Assembly (NCBI GenBank): GCA_903813345.2
Contig: CAIIXF020000006.1
Span: 26,791,936 to 26,855,935, forward strand
Direction: 5' to 3'
From: Owenia fusiformis
Lineage: Eukaryota > Annelida > Polychaeta > Sabellida > Oweniidae
DNA: 64,000 bases
Shown: positions 12,584 through 23,372 of the stretch, piece by piece
How the letters are laid out: each line of letters starts with the position of its first letter
Position numbering within the stretch: the stretch's first letter is position 1
The notes under the pieces: generated by a model
Database searches by the model: none
Told to the model about the DNA's origin: nothing
Seen by the model: only the letters and a program-made list of their open reading frames with translations
Made by a program: the position numbers and the translations under genes

Positions 12584-12655
12584 TTGGACTCGATCCACGG
12601 CTACTAGATGATCTGTTATCCAACGTCTGACTGCGTGAAATCTGCTCTGCAGCAA
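12584..12655 (-). CDS. Long minus-strand gene, candidate exon 8
   Basis: Both sites are near consensus: acceptor TTTTTTCTAATTTTCAG and donor CAA|GTAAGTG. Two frames are open across 72 bases. The phase-0 frame (LLQSRFHAVRRWITDHLVA...) links cleanly with the exons on both sides and is preferred. The other, a serine-rich frame (SRSQTLDNRSSSSRGSSP), would need phase-1 neighbours. Exon itself is likely; the frame is the open question. Confidence 0.65.
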
Positions 12656-12715
12656 CTGAAAATTAGAAAAAAGTTCAGAATTGAAAATTATAAAGTTTCA
12701 AGCTCACTACACTTA

Positions 12716-13211
12716 TGGCCTAGTCACATAGCCCGGCCGATGTCCGGCATCGGTAGAGCTCGGTGGATTTTTTTGGTGCCACCGAGCTCTCCTCATCGGA
12801 AGCAGAGCTCGGTGACGTGAACGGACTCCGTCCGGACATCTTCAGGTACTATACTTTCCAAGGCTCTGTCCCACATCGGCCGGAGCTCGGTCGGAGCTCG
12901 GCCGGTGTCCGTTAAAAAAACCTCGTCCTCTGGTTGTCTCAGATGCACGGGACACCGACCGATACTCGGCCGTGCACCGGCCGACGTGTGTTCTGATGTG
13001 GTTACGATGGGGCTGCGATGAGGGAGCTCGGTGAGAGCCCGGTGAAATTTAACTCCGAAGTTAAAATTTCACCGAGCTGCCACCGATGCGGTTTTAAGCA
13101 ACAAACGCCACGGATGTCTGGCCGGTGTCCGGCCGGTGTTCGGCCGAGTTCGGTGAAAATTGCATCGCTGGCTCATCGGAACCTCATCGGCCGGGCTATG
13201 TGACTAGGCCA
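12716..13211. mobile_element. PIF/Harbinger-like non-autonomous element
   Basis: Perfect 27-bp terminal inverted repeats starting TGGCCTAGTCACATAGCC, flanked by TTA on both sides, the 3-bp target typical of PIF/Harbinger. The 496-bp interior is strikingly GC-rich and built of recurring GAGCTCGGT, GGCCGGTGTCCG and CACCGAGCT motifs in both orientations. No transposase. Open frames of 60-70 codons inside are incidental. Confidence 0.85.
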
Positions 13212-13622
13212 TTATACTATACGGGGGCTTTATGTGCATGAAACTCTAGATTTTTCTAAAAATAGAAAAAATTCAAACGCTATTACAATACCTCAAAATC
13301 AATCAATTTCAATGAAGTCAATCAAGTCAATACAGTCATGACTGCATTCCCTAAAATCAAGCTCACTATCCAATTGAAAATAAATTCTACAATAAGTATA
13401 CAGCTACTTGAACATACTATTCTAATGTAGTTCATTAATTGTATTTTTGCATGGCATGATACTCATGTTAGCTCATTCATATGTCTAGTTTATTTATACA
13501 TGGTTGGCAAGGTAATATAAAAGCATATACCCTATGACCCAAATGTCAGTAGTAATATTTACTAGCCTCTGTCTAAGATTGACAATTTTACACGCTGATC
13601 TTTTTGACCAATCAGTGAGCTA

Positions 13623-14207
13623 CAGGGTGGTAAAAAAAAATGGAAACCCTGTCGCCATTTTCCTCATATCTTTGTCATTTTGGGAAATTACTCCCTGATA
13701 TTTAGCACATTTGTACATCATTCAATTTCCTACCAGCTTTCTATATTTCACGACCATCAAATTGATAGTCACAATATTACAGCACTTTAAACAACATGCT
13801 CCATTGGCCAATATTGCACTTTCGGCAAACCTGCACCTATCATCCAAAATGTCCCTACCTAACTTCAACCTGTGGTGATACACCAAAAAAGAGTGTACGA
13901 GAATAACCCCAGGACAACTGCAGACCTCAAAAAGCAGATCATCCATGTCATACAGGCCATACCTGCTGAAAAATGTAGTCAGATCATTGACAACCTGTTC
14001 AGATTTGCCAATAGCGCGATGGTGGCCACATTGGGGCATCTTGTTCAAAGTGCTGTACCATTGTGACTATCAATCTGATGGTCATGAAATAGTGTTAGCT
14101 GGTAGGAAATTGAATGTTGTACATGTGTGTCAAATTTCAGGGAATAATTACACAAAATGACGAAGATATGAGGAAAATGCAGGGTTTCCATTTTTTTGAC
14201 CACCCTG
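13623..14207. mobile_element. Tc1/mariner-type fold-back derivative
   Basis: Flanked by TA; ends CAGGGTGGTnAAAAAAA and its inverse. The arms are about 190 bp of imperfect inverted repeat. The unpaired centre carries a transposase C-terminal remnant on the plus strand (13872-14066): RVYENNPRTTADLKKQI..VIQAIPAEKCSQII, the family pattern VY.N.P.T..LK..I...I..IP....., without catalytic residues. Probably formed by inverted duplication of the 3' end of a transposon. Relics occur at 38235-38469 and 50564-50594. Confidence 0.8.
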
Positions 14208-14209
14208 TA

Positions 14210-14410
14210 GAAGGAACTTGTGCTAAATGGATACTTATTACTCTGCAATGATATCAGAAAATGACCATATATAGAATTAAGTTGTCCCTGTTTCGATGAC
14301 AAACTCTGATTGGCTCGGTGAGGTCAGAGATTTATCGTAAATTAAAAGAGTGAAGACATTTAGCTCGCTTTCAAGAAGCGAAATCTAATGAATGCAAAAG
14401 GTAGATTGGG
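14210..14410. repeat. Dispersed repeat shared with 23145-23372
   Basis: GACAAACTCTGATTGGCTC, CAGAGATTTAT, AGAGTGAAGAC and a final GAATGCAAAAGGTA occur in the same order near 23.2 kb. The end resembles the TACCCT mini-element family. Confidence 0.55.
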
Positions 14411-14549
14411 TAAGGCTAGATCAAAGGATTAAAGAAAGAAGGGAAAGTGACTGGATTTTGTCTTGGTGACATACTGCCAGAATGCTCCATTACTGCTTTT
14501 AAGTCTTGTTAATGTCAAATGTCATTCATTGTTATTACAGTAATTGTAC

Positions 14550-14597
14550 TTGTCCCCTTGTGGCATCTACAACTCCTACTTTTTCACTTAGTCCTCT
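14550..14597 (-). CDS. Long minus-strand gene, candidate exon 7
   Basis: Superb acceptor (TCTCTCCTTTGGCTATGCAG) followed by the only open frame, RGLSEKVGVVDATRGQ. The donor is either GTACAA (phase 0, fits exon 8) or GTAATA at 14539 (phase 2). Typical globular composition. Role unknown. Confidence 0.5.
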
Positions 14598-15106
14598 CTG
14601 CATAGCCAAAGGAGAGACAGAATGTCAAAGTCTGTTATCCCCATAATTTTTTGTTCAAAACAACTGTTTATTATGGCTAATTCTATGTATTTTTGAAGAT
14701 AATGAGGATAGTATAATATTCGCCAGTTAGATTTAGGATGACCTTGAATCAAATAGCTACCTGTATCAACAGTATATCAATTCCCCATCATGATAAACCA
14801 TAACATCTCATTACTCTCAGCCCTGATATGTGAAAGGTAAAACGGAAAAATGCTATGTCAATTCCCATGCAAATAGATAGATGGGGGGGGGGGGGTAGAT
14901 AATTGATGTAAGACTTATTGACAGGAAGCAAAGAGCTCACCACACACCTCCTACATTCAAGTAAAAGATAATATCCATGTCATAGTAAAACAATGTGGTA
15001 AACCAAAAGTGTGTCTACCCAAACACAAATATTCCCTCCAACCTTGCTGATCCCAAAGTTTTTGTATCGAAATCAAAAACTGCCTCATTTTTTACATTTT
15101 ACATTC

Positions 15107-15195
15107 CTAGTCCAGCTGCAAGACATGTGACCCCTCCACTTTACACCTCCCCAAAGGGGTAGGGTCCTGTAGAGACAGACCTGAAGCAAGGCTAG
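15107..15195. repeat. Degraded CTAG-ended inverted-repeat element
   Basis: CTAGTCCAGCTGCAAG at the left and CTGAAGCAAGGCTAG at the right are imperfect inverted repeats; distant relative of the elements at 11431 and 24954. Confidence 0.45.
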
Positions 15196-15391
15196 CATTT
15201 TTCTTTTATTAAGAATGTTGATAACATGCCACTCAATTCCTCACTGATTCCACTCTCATTTCTAACCAGTAATTGCTTTTCTGCTTATACTAATGAGACA
15301 CTAATGAGAAACAAACTTTTTGTTATCTAACAATATCTCTTTTTTATCAAGGTGAGTAAATCTGAGAAAATCCTCCCAACCAGATTGTGAT

Positions 15392-15979
15392 ATGACTAGG
15401 GAGTGTTATACGTTACCAAGCAACCAAACAGATTTGGATAACCTTGGCAACCCTGTTATCATCAAACTCGGTATGTGTTAACTTGTGATTTATGAAATAT
15501 ATGTATGTATTTCAATTAACATTAGATTCCTCCAAAGCAATAAATAAACCCAGGTCTATCTAGTCTTGCTCCAAGACTGTGGACCCCCTCACTTATTTAC
15601 TTTACATAACACTTGTGGGAGATGTATATGGGGGGGGGGGGCTGAAAGGGCTTGCACACATTTGAAATATGATTACCCTGACTCCAGAGGTCTATCTAGT
15701 CCTGCTTCAAGACTGTTGACCCCCTCACTTATTTACTTTACATAACACTTGTGGGAGATGTATATGGGGGGGGGCTGAAAGGGCTTGCACACATTTGAAA
15801 TATGATCACCCTGATTCCAGAGGCTATCAAATTATTGCTACTCTCTTAAAATTTTACAACTTGGATATGGTAAATCATGTGTTTGTTTTTTATTTGCAGA
15901 ACAGCTCATCATTGATGTGATGGAGAATATCTTGAATGTTCGAGAAGTTCAGAAAATTCAAGAATCGTGGCGAGAATAG
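15392..15979 (+). CDS. Possible two-exon microprotein gene (52 aa)
   Basis: Exon 1 (15392-15470) starts MTRECYTLPSNQTDLDNLGN and ends with donor CTCG|GTATGT; exon 2 (15900-15979) follows a strong acceptor (TTTGTTTTTTATTTGCAG) and reads QLIIDVMENILNVREVQKIQ to a TAG. The split codon (G|AA) keeps the frame. An AATAAA at 16341 suits a 3' end. The C-terminal half looks like one amphipathic helix. Exon 1 could instead be internal (acceptor CCAACCAG at 15381). The open frame after the stop, MARIADKCHKLRLKS..., may be 3' UTR. Antisense to an intron of the minus-strand gene model. No family recognised. Confidence 0.4.
15551..15823. repeat. 136-bp direct tandem duplication
   Basis: Two copies (from about 15553 and 15689) differing by few substitutions and by the length of a G run. 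Each carries CACTTATTTACTTTACATAA and GAAAGGGCTTGCACACATT. Lies between the two exons of the 52-residue candidate. Confidence 0.9.
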
Positions 15980-16340
15980 CAGATAAGTGTCACAAGCTAC
16001 GTCTGAAATCGTTAAATAATTTTAGTTTTGATGACGATGAAATCTTAATGCATATTTGTTCCTTTAAAATCCAGACACAGATTATGTTTTTCAAAGAAAG
16101 ATTAGGTCTCTGCATGATACTGGTCGCTGATTCATGCTACTATCTTGTGGAACTGAAGATCAATATGTCTTACACTAGCAAGATGACATCATAGTTAAAT
16201 TGGTCTGAAAATTCTTCAAAGACATTTTGTCAAAACCTGGAAGTCATTCTGAGAATTTTAATGAACTACAGTACATACACATGTTCTACAAATGTAAGGC
16301 AGAGTGATTAGAACCAAAATAATATGTTTTTGAAATAAGT

Positions 16341-16346
16341 AATAAA
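16341..16346 (+). terminator. AATAAA poly(A) signal candidate
   Basis: Canonical hexamer 362 bases after the TAG of the 52-residue candidate, just before the GTTT microsatellite. Confidence 0.4.
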
Positions 16347-16377
16347 ATGCTTTGGTTTTCAAGTCTTGTAGTTTTTG

Positions 16378-16424
16378 TTTGTTTGTTTGTTTGTTTGTTT
16401 GTTTGTTTGTTTGTTTGTTTGTTT
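16378..16424. repeat. (GTTT)n microsatellite
   Basis: About 11 perfect GTTT units. It creates a spurious CLFV-repeat open frame. Confidence 0.95.
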
Positions 16425-16578
16425 GGCATAAACTTATCTATATTTAATATTCCCTGGTCTCCTAAAGGAATAACCTCTAAGACAATTAAATCAAGAAACC
16501 CCCGTTTCTACTTCGACCATCCTATTTATATGGAGATTTTCACCATTGATCAAAGTGCTTTTTTCATTCCATTATTAC

Positions 16579-16728
16579 ATCCAGTAGGGAATTGTATATT
16601 GGGAGGGATGGATGGAGAAGCATTTCCAGTTGATGAATTTGTTCATAATCACAGCTGACATGATAATCTAAGTTGGCATTATTATATTGATTCAGAATAA
16701 CAATGTGACCATTTTTAACTTTGTACAA
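16579..16728 (-). CDS. Long minus-strand gene, candidate exon 6
   Basis: Acceptor CATCCTTTCCAG and donor GGAT|GTAATA bound 150 bases in phase 0. Reads LYKVKNGHIVILNQYNNANL then DYHVSCDYEQIHQLEMLLHP and SLPIYNSLLD. Longest exon but one of the model and typical of a globular domain. The plus-strand frame overlapping it is taken as its shadow. Joins exons 5 and 7 without a split codon. Confidence 0.55.
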
Positions 16729-16770
16729 CTGGAAAGGATGCTTGTATTTTGGATTCAATCTTCAATCGTC

Positions 16771-17125
16771 TTGTATTAAGAGGGAGAGTGAAAGGAGAGA
16801 GAGAGAGGGGGGGTGATTAGAGTAGAGAGGGAGAATGGAAACAGAGGGAGACTGAATAAAGAGAGTGAATACGGAGGGAGGATGATTAGAGAGGGAGACT
16901 GTCTAAACAGAGTAATAAATAGAGAGGGGGTGAATAGAGGGGGATTGAAAGGAAGTAGACAGAGGGGGAAATGAATAAAGGGAGAGTGAATTGAGAGGGA
17001 GAGTGAATTAGAGGGGGAAGAAAGAGCAGGAGAGTGGATAGAGGTGGAGTAGATAGAGAGGGAAAGAGATTTGCAAGTAAATACAGGGGGAAAGTAAATA
17101 GATAAGGGGGTGGATATAGACCGAG
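16771..17125. repeat. Purine-rich GAGAGGG tract
   Basis: About 350 bases of G/A-rich degenerate repeat (GAGAGGGAGAGTGAAT-like) on the plus strand. Strand asymmetry is strong; could form triplex DNA. Confidence 0.85.
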
Positions 17126-17270
17126 ACCCTTAAATCAATTTCAAAGTCCATCAGAATGAAATATTAAAGATGAGCAAGATATAATTTTTATATGTAGATT
17201 CAAATATAAAACAATTAGACTAATTTTTGAATACATAATCAAGATCATTTCTTCTAGCATTTTGTCTTAA

Positions 17271-17956
17271 CCTTTACCATGCTGCCTTATTTCAGCAAAT
17301 ATATCCCACGCAACTGGCTTATTTTTCAAAGAGTGCAAAAAATGATATGCCTGGACTAAATAATTAATATCTCAATAACTACTGAATGAAAAATTTTCAC
17401 AAAGGGAAGATACAGTGGCCTGGCTCATGAAAAAAAATGTTCTCATGAATTTTTTCGTACATTAACACGACTGGGCATAAAATACCATGAATACTCCTCC
17501 GGAATCCGCCGCTCCGCCTCTTCGTCTAGTCAGAATCCAAATCTGAATTTGCAGCGATCGAATGTTCAATTTTTCAATTCAGAAAATATTCTAGTTTCTA
17601 TTTTCGATGACCGTTATCGGCTTCCAAGAGCCTAAAGAGCTCGAAATCGTAATCCATTTCCTCCACATTTTCGTTGTGATCGTATTTGTCCACCATTTTG
17701 TACGATTCGTTCACTAAAAACGACTAAAACACTGTTTAAATTGTTGAATTGAGAATTATTTTTCGAAATATCGCCATTTCTAGGTCAACAGGAAGTCATG
17801 TTAGGCACTGAATAAATCGGGCAATCTAATTGGACAATACGAATGGCGCGAAAAAGTAAAGTTTTTAAAAGTTTGAAATCGGGCGTACGGGTCCGCCGGC
17901 AGTTGTGAGAGACATTTTAGTCTCGGCGGATGCGTCCGCCGGCAGCACGCTAAAGG
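17271..17956. mobile_element. piggyBac-like non-autonomous element
   Basis: Bounded by TTAA on both sides (17267-17270, 17957-17960) with inverted ends CCTTTACCATGCTGCC and, read inward from the right, CCTTTAGCGTGCTGCC. TTAA targets are diagnostic of piggyBac. Its right end has repeated GTCCGCCGGCAG. No transposase. Confidence 0.75.
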
Positions 17957-18189
17957 TTAATCTATCACTTAGTTTTACACTTTTCTGGGTGATGTGTACC
18001 AGTGTTTTACTTACCCAAATTGTATGTTTTCTTCTTGGAGAATATCACACGTTTCACAACGCTTTTCCATTTCTCTTTTTGTCCAAACATTTTTAGATGT
18101 TAAATTACACAATCAAGGTAGAAGATATATTTTTCTATTCAATACTTGAATATCCTAGCAATGAAACATTTTACTAATTTATAACTTTT

Positions 18190-18195
18190 TTTATT
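18190..18195 (-). terminator. AATAAA on minus strand
   Basis: TTTATT on plus. It lies about 260 bases downstream of the stop in the optional last exon at 18452. Confidence 0.25.
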
Positions 18196-18451
18196 GAGCT
18201 CCATAAATAATCTGAAATGTCATAAATATATCCATATTTGATGTTGAAGATGAAAACAGAGATGTAACTTATCTGCCTCTGCAACTTATAATAATCCAAG
18301 AAATGAAGGTCAATGCAATTCATCAATGCAAGAACGAGGATTTCTACTTATTCTCGGGAAATTGCTTCCCCAGCAGTGCTTAATCATTTTCGTTTTGGCC
18401 GTGCGATACTCGATAATATTCCCTTTCTGTGACTTGATTTAATTTATAACC

Positions 18452-18645
18452 TTAAAGTCGGATATCATTCTCATAACCGTCCATTCTAGCATTGATATCT
18501 ATAGAAAATCCATGATTGATGTTTTGGTTGCCACTCGCCATACGTAATTGAAAATCCAATATCTGATTATATGCCGATGTCAAAAAATCAAAAGCAGAAA
18601 AAGTAATATGGAATTGCCTTCCTGGGAAATTCTCTTCTGATAATT
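18452..18645 (-). CDS. Possible alternative last exon or stray frame
   Basis: After acceptor ACACTGCTAG the frame LSEENFPGRQFHITFSAFDF continues for 63 residues to TAA, with an AATAAA further on. The composition looks protein-like, but the entry phase (two bases) does not match the neighbouring candidate exon 5. Either an alternative terminal exon or chance. Confidence 0.25.
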
Positions 18646-19297
18646 CTAGCAGTGTTATCAAGGTTAATGGTGGTCGGATATGAGACTTTTCCTTTTTGTT
18701 GACTTATAAGTCTCTTTGGTATCCCCATATGCAGATATGTGGACTATTATTAATTGTCTCTCAGTCTGGTATATAAACAGTTTTTCACTTTAACAGTAAA
18801 GTGAAGATTTCCAACAGCTGTCTGTTTATTGCTATAATGTATTGCATGAATAATCCTTATAAAGACACAATACAAAAGAAAATGAAAAAATTGCTTTAAA
18901 TTAGATTTCTTGTTAATTGTATGACGATACTACACTTCACTTCGTGGAACTAAAAAATCCCATTAGATATAAATATGAGATCAGTGCATTTATATACTGC
19001 TGAAAATAGACTTCTTGTGAAACGTCTAACTATATACACTCACAAATGTCACTAAAAAGGTGAAATCCTCATTTGAACTCGATATGAGGTCAGAATGTGA
19101 AAATCACGATTTATTTCTCAAATTGCACATTTTTTGCTTTCAAATCCCAGTTGACCTTTCCTCTGTAGATTAGCACCATCTCCTTTTCCTAAATTGCCAG
19201 ATTCAAGGCAAGCACACAGTCTGTCCTAAAATCACAAGAACTTCCTTCTCTATATGTTTATATCCAACAAGTAGAGCCTCTGAGAGTAACAGGGTAC

Positions 19298-19380
19298 CTG
19301 AACTGTATGATGTACACTGGAGAAATTCATAGCAGGAATGACTGCAAGTGCACGCAAGGCAAACTCATATACCACAGTAG
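19298..19380 (-). CDS. Long minus-strand gene, candidate exon 5
   Basis: Entry with two bases after acceptor TTTACTGTAAGCAG; the frame reads TVVYEFALRALAVIPAMNFS then SVHHTVQ, phase 0 out at a non-consensus GTACCC donor. Helical, hydrophobic. The plus strand is also open here (ending in CKCTQGKLIYHSSCLQ and a stop), so orientation rests on agreement with the rest of the chain. Confidence 0.4.
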
Positions 19381-19936
19381 CTGCTTACAGTAAATATACA
19401 CTAAATGTAGTATAGAGCTGTCTTGTTATTCTCAACTATGTTATGTTTGTATATAACCTTATGTTCCAAGTCATCAACTTGCCAACTTTCCACAAACCAC
19501 TGACCATCATAGTAATATCCACCCTTGAAAGAAATCAATCTTATCCATCCATATTTTCCATTAATTCATTTCCCTTGATAACTTCATAAGAATTAATGTC
19601 TTAAGCCACGAACTCAACTCTTCATGTATTCGATGTTAGAAAATATGAAATCTGTTTGAAGTCTGCACAGTTGATTTTTAAAATAATTTCAGAATGTGTC
19701 CATTGAAAGATCATGATAATAGAAAGGAAAATGTGTGTCCCGAGATCTACCCCTATCTTGTAAATATTCTGATAAACTACCAATTATTTTCCTAAGTTTA
19801 TACTGGCCTTGCCAAATCAAGCTGTGGTAATGCATGGGAGATCTAGTGAAACTTTGGCTGTATCTTTAAAGATAATTTTCTTTTTTATTATTTTTAAGTA
19901 ACAACTGTAAGGAACAACAAAGCAATAACAAGCAAA

Positions 19937-20044
19937 ATGTCATCACCTGCCATTTGTTACATTCACCAACCGCCAAACACCAACTGCCAAACACCAACTA
20001 CAATAATGTCGAAGTACAACAGAATGCTCTTCTGGTGGTGACAT
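19937..20044. mobile_element. ATGTCATCACC mini-element family 3, copy 1
   Basis: Inverted ends ATGTCATCACC/GGTGGTGACAT enclose a C/A-rich core with repeated CGCCAAACAC. Other copies: 21612-21738, 24480-24600, 25397-25455, 49873-49984. Confidence 0.75.
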
Positions 20045-20818
20045 TATAATAAAAAACTAAACCATCAGTCCAAGGATTTTTTACCACCATATTTTTTCGA
20101 GCTCAGGGCACAATCAATGGATATGTCATGATTGGTTGCCATAGTCTCAACTTGACAAAACACACAACATTATCATGTAAAATGTATTAAATACAAATCA
20201 AATATGATTTCCCATGTGGCTGAATTTTCTATATGACATTTACATTGAAAGGTTTTTGCCATAACATAAATATTTCCTGATGTAAAAACCTTACTGTAAT
20301 TTGAATACCATTGCACATTTCCTGACTGCAGAAGTGTCTAAAACTGGCCAAAGTATAATAAAAATTAACCTACATACAATTGCTAGGAATTAATGTTGCT
20401 AAACAATGAAGATGTAAAGCGATCTCCTCTTTTTCCTCTTTACCAGAAATATTTCACACTTCTCTTAGTAAAAAATTCATAATAGTCAACAATTAGGTGC
20501 GAGGATCGTATTTCGGGTAAGTCTAGAATTTTGAATGTCAATACTTCTCACAGGAAATTAGCTTAATTAGCAGTGTCTCTCAAAGGAATAATCTCACAAT
20601 TTTTTCATAGAAGGTGTCACAAAAGTAAAGTTACATTTAATGAAATTTCAAAAATATAAATATTGGTAACACAGGAAGAGTTCAATGTTTTTTTTTCATA
20701 AAAAATGTTATATCTATCTTGATCATATTAATGGTTTTTACCTCATAAAATGTATGTATCTTAACTAATAAAATAAGAGATTTTTCCAATGCTTGCAGAA
20801 TTATACTATGATATCTAC

Positions 20819-20946
20819 TTAAAACAGTGTAAGGATCATCCATGTAAGGTTTGACATGGTATATCATCCTAATATCTGTCCAAATATTCATCGAAGTATT
20901 GAAACGATCATTGAAATAAATATACATATTCCTCAAAACATCAGAA
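20819..20946 (-). CDS. Long minus-strand gene, candidate exon 4
   Basis: Part of the longest uninterrupted frame in the window (143 codons, 20682-21113). With acceptor CTATGTTCAAAAG and donor TTAA|GTAGAT it gives 42 residues, SDVLRNMYIYFNDRFNTSMN onward, and its phases (one base in, one out) join exons 3 and 5. Codons are very AT-rich and the sites are weak, so this is tentative; the longer frame may also be random in DNA this AT-rich. Confidence 0.3.
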
Positions 20947-21611
20947 CTTTTGAACATAGGGAAGATATTATCTTTCATATGACGATACCACAAATGAAAA
21001 AGAGAGGAATTGAAGAGGGTGAGGGAAGATATTGATATTTCCCATGGAGTAAACACTATACCCAAAAATGATGACAAGATCATCAGATAAAGAGTCTCAT
21101 ATTTTTTAAACAAGAAATGTTAACGAGAACTGTTTTACTGAATTCTGTTTAAATTAAACATTTAATTGATCAATGAATTGTTTAACATGTTTTATATCAA
21201 TTACTTCTACAGCTAAACAAAAAAAACTTAAATTCAACTCTTTGGCTCAAACAGGAAATATCACACAATCCAACCCGAATCAAGTTGTCTTAAGCATTTG
21301 CACTTGAACATCTGAAACTGGCAAGGAAGTAAACGCTCATCTCAAAATTACTTTTTTGCCAATAGCTTAATCCTATCTTCTGTTATTAGATTAACAATCA
21401 ACTTGCCCTTTTGTGAACATAGCCAATCCATTATGTCATCTTGTCTTATACGCTTGCATGCTCTTGATTTAACCTCCCCCCCCCCCGTTTGTTATCATTT
21501 TGCTGAACTCTTGGATTTTTCTTTTTCAGCTTTAAAAAGCAACCTGGTTTAGCAAGTATGACTCCTAGTATTAATAATAATAACTAGTAATAATAATACA
21601 TTTAAATGCAA

Positions 21612-21738
21612 AACGTTACCACCTGCCATTTGTTAAAAATGCCAACCAACCAACACACGAACCAACACGAACCAACGAACACAGTCCACAAAAAAAATGG
21701 GAGATTATAACAAAATGTCATCACTTCTGGTGGTGATA
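21612..21738. mobile_element. Mini-element family 3, copy 2
   Basis: GTTACCACCTGCCATTTG ... TCTGGTGGTGATAT; core with repeated CCAACCAACACACGAACC. Confidence 0.65.
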
Positions 21739-21839
21739 TAATAAAAATTCAGCCTTGAATTAAAAGAAAAAAATCAAACTAAGGTACATGTTTACCTCCT
21801 TGAAAAACAGAAAAATGAAAAATAAGGCAGGAAGAGCCA

Positions 21840-22080
21840 CATCCTCCGATCACAAGGCTTCAAAATTCAGATTATATTCTTTCTTTTACCGCCTGCGATA
21901 AGCAGTTAGCATTTCCCCGATTAAGAACTCTGATTGGCTGTCGCAACACTGCGGCAGAAATCATGTATAAGTCATTGCGCATAATTAGATCACGTGATTC
22001 AGTTTAATCAGGTGCTTCCAAATTGGTTATAGCAGGGGGAAGAAGGAGGTACAGATTCTGGATACCTGCTTAGGAGGATG
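21840..22080. mobile_element. hAT-like MITE family 1, copy 3
   Basis: CATCCTCC...GGAGGATG, flanked by GAAGAGCCA on both sides (21831-21839, 22081-22089). Same orientation as copy 2. Inserted about 50 bases from candidate exon 3 of the minus-strand gene. Confidence 0.9.
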
Positions 22081-22132
22081 GAAGAGCCACAGATCACGAT
22101 GTTAGATGAAAAATGACTTCCTTGGGATTTAC

Positions 22133-22184
22133 AGGTATTTTGATCCTTGATTCCAAGGCAGGAGCTTGTAATCACCATCAGTGA
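22133..22184 (-). CDS. Long minus-strand gene, candidate exon 3
   Basis: Acceptor TTAATCTTTTTTGAG, donor ACCT|GTAAAT; reads TDGDYKLLPWNQGSKY, preceded by a phenylalanine codon split with exon 2. The AG follows a G, which is unfavourable, but the phase fit and residue content are good. Confidence 0.4.
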
Positions 22185-23019
22185 CTCAAAAAAGATTAAA
22201 ATATGATTTATCATATCCCTCACTCATCTGGAGATCAGTTTGTTAATAAAACTCTGCAGTTTCACCTGAGATAAGGTCACATTCCATATTCAAATGTGAT
22301 AAAAATCTACCTGGTCCAAAACTGATTATTTTTGACATTATTATCTCGGAATGTCATGTAGTCCATTAAGAGAGGGGAAACAAGAAAAAGAAACTTAAGG
22401 ACAGAGCCAACATTTTTGAACCCTAAGCACAGTCAATTGCAGGTCCCCATCGTGTACTCTTTTGATGGTTTGGCCTTTTAAAAATGAGAGCTGCAACTAT
22501 TGAATCTGTTACTACTAAGGCTTAAACATTTGAGCCATTTCTGCTTGAGACTGAGAACTTAAACAAGAAACACTTTAACCATGGGTTTTCCCTTGAAACC
22601 CCATGCTTCAACTAGTCAGAAATGTTGTATAAACATATGGTCACAGTTGAATGCTGTTTTTTGGTCTTCTAATCATGCCTATCTTGTTGAAAGAACACAG
22701 GGCATGATACTTGAATACCTGGTAGATAATACTGATAGTTCAAAGCTGATGTGCTACAATTTAACTAGTGGAACAAGTGAAAAATATAGTCTGAATCTAG
22801 GAATTAGAAAAAAGGTTTTTATGTTTGTATTAAGGATATATTCTAGTAATCATATTTTTCCCCAATGAAATAGCCCAAATAATGCATTATCTTAATTAGA
22901 CCTTGAAATGAAGCACTTCTCTAGCACTAGATATACATGTATCTAGGAAAGAAAACATATTGCTCTCCCAAACAACATGGCACTGCATGATTAGTTGCTT
23001 GTGCTTATCCATGCATGTG

Positions 23020-23372
23020 TACCCTGAGCGCAGAGTCTAGTTTATAAACCACCCTCTGCCTAGTATAAACTATATTACAGTTTAGCAGCCCGCCCCAAAG
23101 ATTGGTGCCTGTGACAGCCCAGGTCATAAATCATTTCAAATCTACCACACTGACCCCTTCCCAACGAATCAGCAAAGTTGAAGGAATACATGCTAAATAT
23201 GTGCCCATTAACTATGCAGTGATGTCAGAGGAAATGACCATATAGAAAGTCATCCATATTTTGATGACGAACTCTGATTGGCTCATTGAGATCAGAGATT
23301 TATTATAAACTGAAAGAGTGAAGACGAAGCTCTCTTTAAAGAAGTGAAGTCGAACGAATGCAAAGGGTAATG
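23020..23372. mobile_element. Split mini-element family 2 with an insertion
   Basis: TACCCTGAGCGCAGAGTCTAG at the left and GAACGAATGCAAAGGGTA at the right are the two halves of a TACCCT mini-element, about 270 bases apart. The middle matches the repeat at 14210. TATAAAC borders both junctions, suggesting an insertion. Confidence 0.5.

Noticed and set aside
15288-15350. Plus-strand segment between an excellent acceptor and GTGAGT donor
   Set aside because: All three frames contain stops, so at most a non-coding exon.
22581-22868. Plus-strand 95-codon frame starting MGFPLKPHASTS
   Set aside because: Protein-like in parts, but no splice partners, promoter or match to any family I know; such lengths occur by chance in DNA this AT-rich.
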